This document shows positions 43,947 through 54,539 of a DNA stretch of 64,000 bases, piece by piece. The translations under genes and the position numbers were made by a program. How positions within the stretch are numbered: the stretch's first letter is position 1; the number at the start of each line of letters is the position of its first letter. The notes beneath the pieces were generated by a model. That model was given only the letters and a program-made list of their open reading frames with translations. It was not told the origin of the DNA and did no database searches. The DNA is from Aplectana chamaeleonis (Eukaryota > Nematoda > Chromadorea > Rhabditida > Cosmocercidae): positions 108,155 through 172,154 of the forward strand of contig JAPDOI010001504.1 in the NCBI GenBank assembly GCA_029168955.1, given 5' to 3'.

Positions 43947-44560
43947 ATTTCCTATATCTGACAGCATGATAGGAAATGTCAGTAAAAAAGGTATCACGCC
44001 GCATCAACCGTTATTGTGAGAAATTAATCACATGTTCAAGATATCTGCCCTCAATAATCCCCTCTTAAATCTCCACAATTTCGATTACCCTCGGCATCAG
44101 ATTAATAAGATACAACACCGCCCGTTGGATTTGGATAGAAAGCGAGCAAAGACGCGTTCTTGCGTCTTTTTCGTCCTTTTTGAGTGAATCGCTGCAAACT
44201 CTACTTCGAGTGAAACTATGGTGTTATTCATGATCCTGGCATTGAGGGCTGCCCAATATTATAGCATTTGGGCTTGAAACTGGTTGGAGGGGGAACACTC
44301 AAAATTCTTCTAGAGAAATGGAGATTATCCCAAAGTTGAGTTTGGAGCGAGTTATCCAGAAAAGACGGAACCAAAAGGCGAAATTAGTTGTCGCGCGCTG
44401 TCTAACTAAATCGCACGAGCGGTTGTGTAGCTTGGGGGTCAACGCCTACTGGTGATCGTATCTTATCTAAAGTTTGTGGCCGTGGCCGTTAAAGTGGGGT
44501 TCGTAGTGATGTATTGGAATCTATGTCCAGTTCAACAAGGTGTTAGTAGCGTACTAGTTG

Positions 44561-45049
44561 TCAGAAAGCTCTGGGGTACACTGATGGAAACACCCTTGTT
44601 TCCATAAACGCACTCGCAGTTTCATAGCAGCAGCTGTCTACGAGTAGGAGCTCCTGCTGCTTGTTCCGGGATACTACCCCTTTGTCTATCGAGGCACGAG
44701 TGAGATCGACAGGAGGGAGAGACCTCTCTCCTAGTGTCTGCTGACACTTTCCTCCATTGATTTGTCTGATACGAATGAACATTGCAGCATCCTCTTGTAC
44801 GACGATGGTGGGTATATAGGGCGACCAGTCTAGCTGAGGGGACAGTTGGCCGTTTGAGGCCGTTCCGAGTAGGCGACTTTGTGTCACTTCCGGACGTTGA
44901 TTCTGAACGCTTAGGGGATTGTCCCCATGACCTGTTGCGAGGTAGGCCTCCTTGTTGCGGACCGCGGCGAGGTTGGCCTCCTTGCTGCTGGCCGTGACAA
45001 GGACCACACCGAACATCGGTGAAGAGGGTGGCAGTTTAAGCTCTTTCAC
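44561..45049 (-). CDS. Hypothetical 162-codon frame, intact in this arm only
   Basis: ATG-to-stop frame with blocks KELKLPPSSPMFGVVLVTAS, NKEAYLATGHGDNPLSVQ, LDWSPYIPTIVVQEDAAMF and a Cys-rich LLVDSCCYETASAF near the end. In arm 2 (55,549-56,042) the same sequence is split in two frames by indels around 55,700 and has extra bases near 55,965. It has no signal peptide or known motif. It could be an ORF of an unidentified element occupying 43.9-46.0 kb or a captured host fragment. Confidence 0.35.
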   Translation of the reverse strand: MKELKLPPSSPMFGVVLVTASSKEANLAAVRNKEAYLATGHGDNPLSVQNQRPEVTQSRLLGTASNGQLSPQLDWSPYIPTIVVQEDAAMFIRIRQINGGKCQQTLGERSLPPVDLTRASIDKGVVSRNKQQELLLVDSCCYETASAFMETRVFPSVYPRAF

Positions 45050-46070
45050 CGTTTGCAGAACAGGTTCTCAATAACGAGGGGTAGAACGCCAGCTCACCTT
45101 GGCAGGATATGCTGCCGTTAGCAGCAGGTCCTGCTCACATCGAGGGGTAGCATTCCATGATTGCCATGGAGTACTAACGCAATCGTGGCGTCAAACTATC
45201 CCCTCCCTCACTGTCTGGGGATTTTTGCCCGCGAAATGTAATGTTCGTAGATGGAGCCGCCACCTGCGTCTCCCCGTTTGTACACTCTATCCCTCTCTGT
45301 CCTCAGATATTCGTGGGGAAGTTTCCGAGAACGACAGCAGAACTTCCTCGAAACATCTAGGGAACTTCCACAGAATTGGGGAAGGCGAAGGGGACGTCTC
45401 GACAGCAGAGTAATGGGGTAAGTTCCCACAGCAGGAGTTCTCTCGCTCTCCCGACTGCAGGTCTTCCCGCGACCTTCCGACTGCTGATCTTCCCATTGTT
45501 CAATGTTTGATCAAAAATCAGCTTGCTAGAACTCGCTGTTCTCGACAGTCTCCTGTTCCTGAAAAACTGCGATCGGTCCAAAAATATTCATTTCTGACTG
45601 AAGGTTATAGAGAAGCCTATTAGCTCCTCTAAAAACTATACAGAGATGCCTTACGTAGTCCTTGAGTGGCAGATCTACCCCCTCAATTTGCAAAGTGCGA
45701 GACCACCTCACGACTAGCCCGTCTGCATCACCGTATACGCTGCAGCTTTGTTTTCGCGTTCATCATGTTCGGGGGGAGGCCATGGGAACAACCGTGAACC
45801 GAACATCTCTTGTTCTCCCCCCGAGTTGACTGTTTCGAACGCCTCATCGTTGTGTATAATTTGAGGGGAGAGGGGCGAGAAGTGCCCCTTTGGGGGGACG
45901 TCTCGCTCCTCTCCCCGACCGAGTGATAACGACCAAATCAGGTCTATTGTCCTCGGGGACTTTCCCACAAAGTTTTGAGTCTCCCTCGAATCGTGTACGT
46001 TTCCACCGGCTGCCCTCTCTCTCAGGAAAACAAAAGTAAAAAGCTAAGGCTTCAAGTAGACTTCGGTTAA
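45050..46070. other. GC-rich unknown segment with short frames
   Basis: Minus-strand frames at 45,714-45,968 (contains LFPWPPPEHDERENKAAAYT) and 45,526-45,711 (LQIEGVDLPLKDYVRHLCIV) abut one another and are open in both arms (54,662-54,883 and 54,886-55,071). In another frame the region gives KRCSVHGCSHGLPPNMM, faintly zinc-finger-like. A GGGGAGAGGGGCGAG / CTCCTCTCCCC inverted motif lies at 45,865-45,920. No family is assigned. Confidence 0.3.
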
Positions 46071-46075
46071 TTTCA

Positions 46076-46210
46076 AGTGAGCTCCAGTTTTCGATTACCG
46101 CAGCACGGAGCGATGGTTTTTCGTCGGAATCATGTTATTGCTACTTATATTTCACCGAGGCTCACCGCTGCGCGGCTGGTGATAATCGAAATCTACAGGT
46201 CACTAGGTGT
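46076..46210. repeat. R2 repeat, copy 2
   Basis: Similar to 6,005-6,150 (shared TTTCACCGAGGCTCACCGCTG-type block). It lies just outside the Penelope 3' end. Confidence 0.65.
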
Positions 46211-46224
46211 TTGTCAGAGTCTAA

Positions 46225-48917
46225 CATACCAGTCGTGATATTTCTTTTGTGTATGTGAAACTCCAGCTTATATATCCATTTTTTAGGGAATTTTCGGTGT
46301 ATTAACACCTTCTTCAGCCTATAATTATGACAGCAATTACATTCGTACAACGGGAAATGACCCAACAAGTAAGGTATAACTAACCCGCTGTGGTGTTAGC
46401 GAAGGAAGTCTGTAAAATTGTTACTTGGGCACACCTACAGTAATTCTCAAGCAACTGACTCAGACGACCCCACCTTAGTTGTATCCCAGAGCAACTAAAG
46501 GTGACTATGTATCTATAGCAGCTGCTATGAAATCAATCTCAATGCTTCCATCATCTCATCCCTATTGTTTATCTCCGGGGATAGTCGCCTTATCGCAAGT
46601 GCTTCCATTAATTTTCTTTCTAGGGGAATTTCGAGAGAGCGGTTCAACACTGAGACTTTCAGGGCGGGAGGGGGGTCATTTGTGTGGTGCAGGAGCCGAT
46701 GTCGTGAGAAGCTGTTACTTGGGTATGACGAAGGACTCCGCAGTGCTCGCGAGTGCTCGTCTATACGTACGTGCAACGGTCGTGACGTCTCTCCGATGTA
46801 TTTCTGACTGCATCCCTCGCATACAATCATGTAAACTGTGCCTCGTAACTGGCAGATTTTTTTTCTCCGTACAGTAGGTGCACCGCCTTCGTCCACATCG
46901 TTCTTCATAAATTCTTGTTGAGGTCAATATGCTCTTTAAAGTTTGTGGAGGTCTGAATACTAGTTTTACCGGCAGTCCTGACAGCTTCACAGTTCTGTTA
47001 ACGTCCTTCGCGATTCGTTCATCAACGTACGGTAGAACCAGAGTTACACCGCCGCGAGTGAATATTGGACGCCATGACCTGGGGTCAGAAGTTGAATAGC
47101 CGTTCTCAGCTAGAATGGTAGCGATACCCGCCTCGACCTCTGGTGACTCGTACGAGCTAATTTTGTTCTTAGTAGCAATCAGATTTCTAACTACATTTAC
47201 CTTCATGTAGAGCGGGAGCGCGCTTCGTGAGTGTAAAATAATGTTTCGTGATGCCGGCTTCTTGTACCATGTCAGTTCTTTGATGCCGTCGTATATCCTT
47301 ACTTTTGCATCAAGGAATGGTAAAGTTCCATTAGCGTCAGGGGCTTCCATTGTGAAACTGAGGTTCTGATCACATGTGTTGAGGTTTCCCAGAACAGTGG
47401 TGAGTTCCTCTCGCGTAGACCCGATGACAAAGACATGGATGTATCTTTTGTAAAACAGTATTCCTTGCGTGAGCGATCTTCGTTCTATTCTGTCCAAAAA
47501 CACGATGGCCAGCAGGGGCGCGATTCTGAGACCCATTGCTAGGCCTCGCTTCTGCGTGTAGATCTGGCCATCAAATTGAAATATATTGCATTTCAGCGTT
47601 GCAGACAGCAACTTTCGCAAATCGTCATCCTGTAGTCCAAAAGTACAGATTTCGTTTCGATGTCGTTGTAAGAGTTCAACGACAGCAGTGACTGCATCAT
47701 TAGTGTTTACATTTGTGTACAAAGAGACCGCGTCGTAGCTCGCGCAGAACGCATGGTTAGGCACTTCGCATTGGTTCAATGTAGACAAGAATTCTTCAAC
47801 ATTCGCAATATGAGCCGCAACGTGTTGTAACAGTGGTGACAGAAGTTTTACAAGGAATCAACTGATTCTGTCGGAAGGGCCGCCACACGAAGAAATTATT
47901 GGTCTGGTCTTTATGTTGCACTCCACTACATCGCGTGGATCTTCTTGCTCAGGGAGCTTGTGGGTCTTGACCAATGCGTAGTACGTGGTGATAACCGGAA
48001 ACGCCAGCAGGAAACGATTCGCTGTTCTTGAATCCATAACCTTGTTCAAAACTCTCTTCACTGTTCTGCTCAGATTACTAGAAACCACCTCGAACTCGCG
48101 CAAAGATGATCTTCCGTATGTGTTTGTGTCCGACAAGCACGCGATTTCGAGGTTCTTATCCATTCTTTGCGTCAGCACAACGAAATCACCACCCTTATCG
48201 CTTACGCTGTATCGAAGCTCTCCCTTCAATGATTGGAGCTTACTCAGTCCACGTTTTTCCTGTACTGTAAGGTTTGAAGCAAACCTTGTCGTGGCGTGGC
48301 TAGTGTAGCACTGTACCAGGTTAATTTGAAGGGATGCTAATGCTGGTTCAATCGCAGGTGCAGGTTTGGGTGTTGATGACGACGTTCGGGGAAATGATAT
48401 TGATACGCGAAGTGTCGATATCCTGTCCAAAACTGTTGGAGGTGAGCTCGCGCCATCGCAGTTTATGAGCAAACTTGTGGAAGCCGCACAACACTGCATC
48501 TTGAACTTCTCGATTTACTGCCGTAGCGACCGCAAAAGAAGGGCCCAAATTGAGGAGGGCTTGCATGTCTTCGTCAACTTCATCAGTTCCGACTATTGTA
48601 CACCGTGCTGTTGGTATAGGTTCCGGCACAATGAGATGTTCGTCTTGAGCCATCATAATGGAGCGTAGGTGGTAAAGCTTATCCAGCAGTTTTCCTCTTT
48701 CGTGGTTTCGAATGCGCAGGCATATCATTTGGTTTCTGCTTGAAATCGCTTGCCAAATTTCCGGACTCAATCTCGTTCGCAAAGTTCTTTTACATGAGAG
48801 AGTGTCATGAATACATTGTCCCCTTCTCCGGCGTCGTTCTGCTATGCTAGCATCCAGTATTGCGCGCTTAAAGGCTAGGAGACATCTGGATACGGCAGCA
48901 TTCCGGGTATACGGCAT
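46225..48917 (-). pseudogene. Penelope-like retroelement, near full length (arm 1 of B)
   Basis: Minus-strand ORF pieces are 48,917-48,348, 48,499-47,858, 47,788-46,715 and 46,908-46,525. N-terminal region: MPYTRNAAVSRCLLAFKRAI. RT: YALVKTHKLPEQED, TRPIISSCGGPSDRIS, SYDAVSLYTNV and GLAMGLRIAPLLAIVFLDRI. The catalytic YxDD is YIHV at 47,432-47,443. The linker has a Cys pair (CGRRRCTYC). The C-terminal GIY-YIG endonuclease is complete here: VYMIVCEGCSQKYIGETSRP then LHVRIDEHSRAL. Frameshifts fall near 48,440, 47,820 and 46,850. The 3' tail reaches about 46,225 with the hammerhead-like motif at 46,292-46,317. Inactive: the RT active site is lost. Confidence 0.92.
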
Positions 48918-48997
48918 GCCAGAAAATAAGGTCTCGATAAACTTGGGGAATATCGTCAGTGCTCTACATCGTAGGAGAAATGCTATCGACTCATCAT

Positions 48998-49700
48998 TAT
49001 ACTTGTTCCAGATGGAATTTATCTCGAATATCCGACTTTTCGACTATAGTCGGATATTGCACATTTTCGAATATTCGACTTTTCGACTATAGTCGGATAT
49101 TGCACATTTTCGAATATTCGACTTTTCGACTGTAGTCGGATATCACACATTTTCGAATATTCGACTTTTCGACTGTAGTCGGATATCACACATTTTCGAA
49201 TATTCGACTTTTCGAGTGCAGTCGGATATCGCCCTTTTTAGAATATTCGACTTTTCGACTGTAGTCGGATATCGCACTTTTTCGAATATTCGACTTTTCG
49301 AATAAAAAGTCGACTTTTTTATGCGACTGAAACAGTCGGATATTCGTCCGATTATTCGATTCGGAACATGTAAACTATGCAGTATGCTTGTTCCAGATGG
49401 AATTTATTTCGAATATCCGACTTTTCGACTATAGCCATGATATTGGGTCAGACATTTTCGAATATTCGACTTTTCGACTGTAGTCGGATATCACACCTTT
49501 CGAATATTCGACTTTTCGACTGTAGTCGGATATCACCCTTTTTCGTAATATTCGACTTTTCGACCTGTAGTCGGATACCTTTTTCGAATATTCGACGCTT
49601 CGACTGTAGTCGGATATCGCACTTTTTCGAATAACCGACTTGTCGAATAAAAAGTCGACTTCTTTTATCCGACTGAAACAGTCGGATACTCATCCGATTA
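48998..49700. repeat. 43-bp tandem repeats upstream of Penelope 5' end
   Basis: A unit of the form TCGGATATYRCACATTTTCG + AATATTCGACTTTTCGACT + RTAG repeats about six times at 49,050-49,310. It resumes, more degraded, at 49,425-49,660. Each unit contains the palindromes TCGAATATTCGA and CGACTATAGTCG. A copy of TTGTTCCAGATGGAATTTAT precedes each block. Confidence 0.9.
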
Positions 49701-51205
49701 TTTGCATCAAACAATGGTAAAGTTCCATTAGCGTCAGCTGCTTCCATTGTGACATCCAATATGAGGTTCTGATTAAGATAGCAAATGTATCACGACAAAA
49801 ATGGTGAGTTCGCTGTTTCGTCTTAGACCCGATGACAAAGACATGCTGATGTATCTCATTTGTAAACAGATATTCCTTGCGTGATGGCGATCATTGAAGG
49901 GAGAGCTATTCTGTCCATACAGCGTAAGCGATAAGCGCGATTCTGAGACCCATTGCTGGGCCTCGCTTCTGACGCAAAGAATCTGGCCATCAAATTGAAA
50001 TATATCGCATTTCAGCGTTGCAGACAGCAACACATACGCTAATCGTCATCTTGTAGTCCAAAAGTACAGATTTCGTTTCGATGTCGTTGTAATCTGAGCA
50101 GAACAGTGAAGAGAGTTTTGAACAAGGTTATGTGATTCAAGAGACAGCGAATCGTAGCTGGCGTTTCCGGTTATCACCACGTACTACGCATTGGTTCAAT
50201 GTAGACCCACAAGCTCCCTGAGCAAGAAGATCCACGCGATGTAACAGTGGTGACAACAGTTTTACAAGGAATCAGACCAATAATTTCTGTCGTGAAGCGG
50301 CCCTTCCGACAGAATTAGTTGATTGGTCTTTAAAACTGTTGTCACTCACTGTTACAACATCGTTGCGGATCTTCTTGCTCAGGGAGCTTGTGGGTCTTGT
50401 CTACGGTAGTACCAATGCGAAGTGATAACTGGAAACGCCATGCGAGCTACGATTCGCGGTCTCTTTGTACACATAATGTAAACAACAATGATGTAGTCAC
50501 TGTACTGCTCAGATTACTAGAAACCACAACGACATCGCGCAAACGATGATCTTCCGTATGTGTTTGTGTGACTACAGGATGACGATTAGCGAGAGTTGCT
50601 GTCTGCAACGCGTCAGCACAATGCAATATATTTCAATTTGATGGCCAGATCTACGCAGAAGCGAGGCTCAGCAATGGGTCTTCAGAATTGCCCTGCTGGC
50701 CAAATATCTGATAGAATAGAGACGAAGATCGCTCACGCAAGGAATACTCAATTATTTGAAGACAAAACAGCGATACATCCATGTCTTTGTCATCGGGTCT
50801 ACGCGAGAGGAACTCGTCCACCACTGTTCTGGGAAACCTCAACACATGTTTCGAATCGAATAATCGGATGAGTATCCGACTGTTTCAGTCTGACGCTAGT
50901 CGAACTTTACCATTCCTTGATGCAAAAGTCGGTTATTCGATATACGAAGTGCGATATCCGACTACAAGAAGCCGGCATCACGAAAAGTCGAATATTTTAC
51001 ACTCACGAAGGCGCGATATCCGACTACAGTCGAAAGGTAATATTCGAAAAGGGTTAGAAATCTGATTGCTACTAAGAACAAAATTAGCTCGTACGAGTCA
51101 CCAGAGGTCGAGGCGGGTATCGCTACCATTCTAGCTGAGAACGGCTATTCAACTTCTGACCCCAGGTCATGGCGTCCAATATTCACTCGCGGCGGTGTAA
51201 CTCAT
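49410..51205. other. Scrambled core of palindrome B
   Basis: This is a mosaic of short Penelope segments from both strands and 43-bp repeat pieces. Examples: 49,706-49,765 matches 47,316-47,370 (antisense); 49,888-49,905 is sense (as 52,385-52,402); 50,095-50,140 is sense (as 52,541-52,585); 50,515-50,560 is antisense (as 48,066-48,128); 50,575-50,600 is sense (as 52,983-53,010). Segment lengths are 15-60 bases and junctions are not at repeats. No intact frame survives. Confidence 0.85.
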
Positions 51206-51600
51206 AATAAATTCCATCTGGAACAAGCATACTGCATAGTTTACATGTTCCGAATCGAATAATCGGACGAATATCCGACTGTTTCAGTCGGATAAAAAAG
51301 TCGACTTTTTATTCGAAAAGTCGAATATTCGAAAAAGTGCGATATCCGACTACAGTCGAAAAGTCGAATATTCTAAAAAGGGCGATATCCGACTGCACTC
51401 GAAAAGTCGAATATTCGAAAATGTGTGATATCCGACTACAGTCGAAAAGTCGAATATTCGAAAATGTGTGATATCCGACTACAGTCGAAAAGTCGAATAT
51501 TCGAAAATGTGCAATATCCGACTATAGTCGAAAAGTCGAATATTCGAAAATGTGCAATATCCGACTATAGTCGAAAAGTCGGATATTCGAGATAAATTCC
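51206..51600. repeat. 43-bp tandem repeats, mirror block
   Basis: Reverse complement of 49,005-49,409, with about six units at 51,300-51,580 ending beside AAATTCCATCTGGAACAAG. A further degraded set lies at 50,860-51,055 inside the core. Confidence 0.9.
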
Positions 51601-51696
51601 ATCTGGAACAAGTATAATGATGAGTCGATAGCATTTCTCCTACGATGTAGAGCACTGACGATATTCCCCAAGTTTATCGAGACCTTATTTTCTGGC

Positions 51697-54360
51697 ATGC
51701 CGTATACCCGGAATGCTGCCGTATCCAGATGTCTCCTAGCCTTTAAGCGCGCAATACTGGATGCTAGCATAGCAGAACGACGCCGGAGAAGGGGACAATG
51801 TATTCATGACACTCTCTCATGTAAAAGAACTTTGCGAACGAGATTGAGTCCGGAAATTTGGCAAGCGATTTCAAGCAGAAACCAAATGATATGCCTGCGC
51901 ATTCGAAACCACGAAAGAGGAAAACTGCTGGATAAGCTTTACCACCTACGCTCCATTATGATGGCTCAAGACGAACATCTCATTGTGCCGGAACCTATAC
52001 CAACAGCACGGTGTACAATAGTCGGAACTGATGAAGTTGACGAAGACATGCAAGCCCTCCTCAATTTGGGCCCTTCTTTTGCGGTCGCTACGGCAGTAAA
52101 TCGAGAAGTTCAAGATGCAGTGTTGTGCGGCTTCCACAAGTTTGCTCATAAACTGCGATGGCGCGAGAGCTCACCTCCAACAGTTTTGGACAGGATATCG
52201 ACACTTCGCGTATCAATATCATTTCCCCGAACGTCGTCATCAACACCCAAACCTGCACCTGCGATTGAACCAGCATTAGCATCCCTTCAAATTAACCTGG
52301 TACAGTGCTACACTAGCCACGCCACGACAAGGTTTGCTTCAAACCTTACAGTACAGGAAAAACGTGGACTGAGTAAGCTCCAATCATTGAAGGGAGAGCT
52401 TCGATACAGCGTAACTGATAACGGTGGTGATTTCGTTGTGCTGACGCAAAGAATGGATAAGAACCTCGGAATCGCGTGCTTGTCAGACACAAACACATAC
52501 GGAAGATCATCTTTGCGCGAGTTCGAGATGGTTTCTAGTAATCTGAGCAGAACAGTGAAGAGAGTTTTAAACAAGGTTATGGATTCAAAAACAGCGAGTC
52601 GTTTCCTGCTGGCGTTTCCGGTTATCCCCACGTACTACGCATTGGTCAAGACCCACAAGCCCTCTGAGCAAGAAGATCTACGCGATGTAGTGGAGAGCAA
52701 CATAAAGACCAGACCAATCATTTCTTCGTGTGGCGGCCCTTCCGACAGAATCAGTTGGTTCCTTGTAAAACTTCTGTCACCACTGTTACAACACGTTGCG
52801 GCTCATATTGCGAATGTGGAAGAATTCTTGTCTACATTGAACCAATGCGAAGTGCCTAACCATGCGTTCTACGCGAGCTACGACGCGGTCTCTTTGTACA
52901 CAAATGTAAACAACAATGATGCAGTCACTACTGTCGTTGAACTCTTACAACGACATCGAAACGAAATCTGTACTTTTGGACTACAGGATGACGATTAGCG
53001 AGAGTTGCTGTCTGCAACGCTGAAATGCAATATATTTCAATTTGATGGCCAGATCTACACGCAGAAGCGAGGCCTAGCAATGGGTCTCAGAATCGCGCCC
53101 CTGCTGGCCATCGTGTTTTTGGACAGAATAGAACGAAGATCGCTCACGCAAGGAATACTGTTTTACAAAAGATACATCGATGTCTTTGTCATCGGGTCTA
53201 CGCGAGAGGAACTCAACACTGTTCTGGGAAACCTCAACACATGTGATCAGAACCTCAGTTTCACAATGGAAGTCCCTGACGCTAATGGAACTGTACCATT
53301 TCTTGATGCAAAAGTAAGGATATACGACGGCATCAAAGAACTGACATGGTACAAGAAGCCGGCATCACGAAACATTATTTTACACTCACGAAGCGCGCTC
53401 CCGCTCTACATGAAGGTAAATGTAGTTAGAAATCTGATTGCTACTAAGAACAAAATTAGCTCGTACGAGTCACCAGAGGTCGAGGCGGGTATCGCTACCA
53501 TTCTAGCTGAGAACGGCTATTCAACTTCTGACCCCAGGTCATGGCGTCCAATATTCACTCGCGGCGGTGTAACTCTGGTTCTACCGTACGTTGATGAACG
53601 AATCGCGAAGGACGTTAACAGAACTGTGAAGCTCTCAGGACTGCCGGTAAAACTAGTGTTCAGACCTCCACAAACTTTAAAGAGCATATTGACCTCAACA
53701 AGAATCTATGAAGAACGATGCACCAACTGTACGGAGAAGAAAATCTGCCAGTTACGAGGCACAGTTTACATGATTGTATGCGAGGGATGCAGTCAGAAAT
53801 ACATCGGATAGACGTCACGACCGTTGCACGTACGTATAGACGAGCACTCGCGAGCACTGCGGAATCCTTCGCCATACCCAAGTAACAGCTTCTCCCGACA
53901 TCGGCTTCTGCACCACACAAATGACCCCCCTCCCGCCCTAAAAGTCTCAGTGTTGAACCGCTCTTTCGAAAGTCCTCTAGAAAGAAAATTAATGGAAGCA
54001 CTTGCGATAAGGCGACTATCCCCGGAGATAAACAATAGGGATGAGATGATGGAAGCATTGAGATTGATTTCATAGCAGCTGCTATAGATACATAGTCACC
54101 TTTAGTTGCTCTGGGATACAACTAAGGTGGGGTCGTCTGAGTCAGTTGCTTGAGAATTACTGTAGGTGTGCCCAAGTAACAATTTTACAGACTTCCTTCG
54201 TTAACACCACAGCGGGTTAGTTATACCTTACTTGTTGGGTCATTTCCCGTTGTACGAATGTAATTGCTGTCATAATTATAGGCTGAAGAAGGTGTTAATA
54301 CACCGAAAATTCCTAAAAATGGATATATAAGCTGGAGTTTCACATACACAAAAGAAATAT
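51697..54360 (+). pseudogene. Penelope-like retroelement, near full length (arm 2 of B)
   Basis: A single plus-strand frame spans 51,697-54,075 (793 codons, normal for the family) and is broken only by two in-frame TAGs, at 52,996-52,998 (DDD-stop-RELLSATL) and 53,809-53,811 (QKYIG-stop). Order: basic N-terminus; RT with YALVKTHKPSEQED, TRPIISSCGGPSDRIS, SYDAVSLYTNV (about residues 395-405), GLAMGLRIAPLLAIVFLDRI; catalytic YxDD replaced by YIDV at 53,173-53,184; KLSGLPVKLVFRPPQTLKS; a shortened Cys linker; GIY-YIG (GTVYMIVCEGCSQKYIG). The 3' tail runs to about 54,360. YIDV is explained by a 3-base in-frame loss from an ancestral YIDDIF. The RT cannot be active. Confidence 0.93.
54283..54308 (+). 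ncRNA. Hammerhead-like motif, best-paired copy
   Basis: CTGAAGA, A, GGTGT, TAAT, ACACC, GAAA. The stem is five Watson-Crick pairs. The spacer A and lack of a clear stem III weaken the ribozyme call. Known family context: hammerheads occur in Penelope-like element termini. Confidence 0.35.
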
Positions 54361-54394
54361 CACGACTGGTATGTTAGACTCTGACAAACACCTA

Positions 54395-54530
54395 GTGACC
54401 TGTAGATTTCGATTATCACCAGCCGCGCAGCGGTGAGCCTCGGTGAAATATAAGTAGCAATAACATGATTTCGACGAAAAACCATCGCTCCGTGCTGCGG
54501 TAATCGAAAACTGGAGCTCACTTGAAATTA
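54395..54530. repeat. R2 repeat, copy 3
   Basis: Mirror of 46,076-46,210. Confidence 0.65.
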
Positions 54531-54539
54531 ACCGAAGTC

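Noticed and set aside
49050..49310. Regular ~43-bp repeats resembling a CRISPR array
   Set aside because: Units are contiguous tandem repeats with no distinct spacers, and the DNA is eukaryotic. They are a minisatellite.
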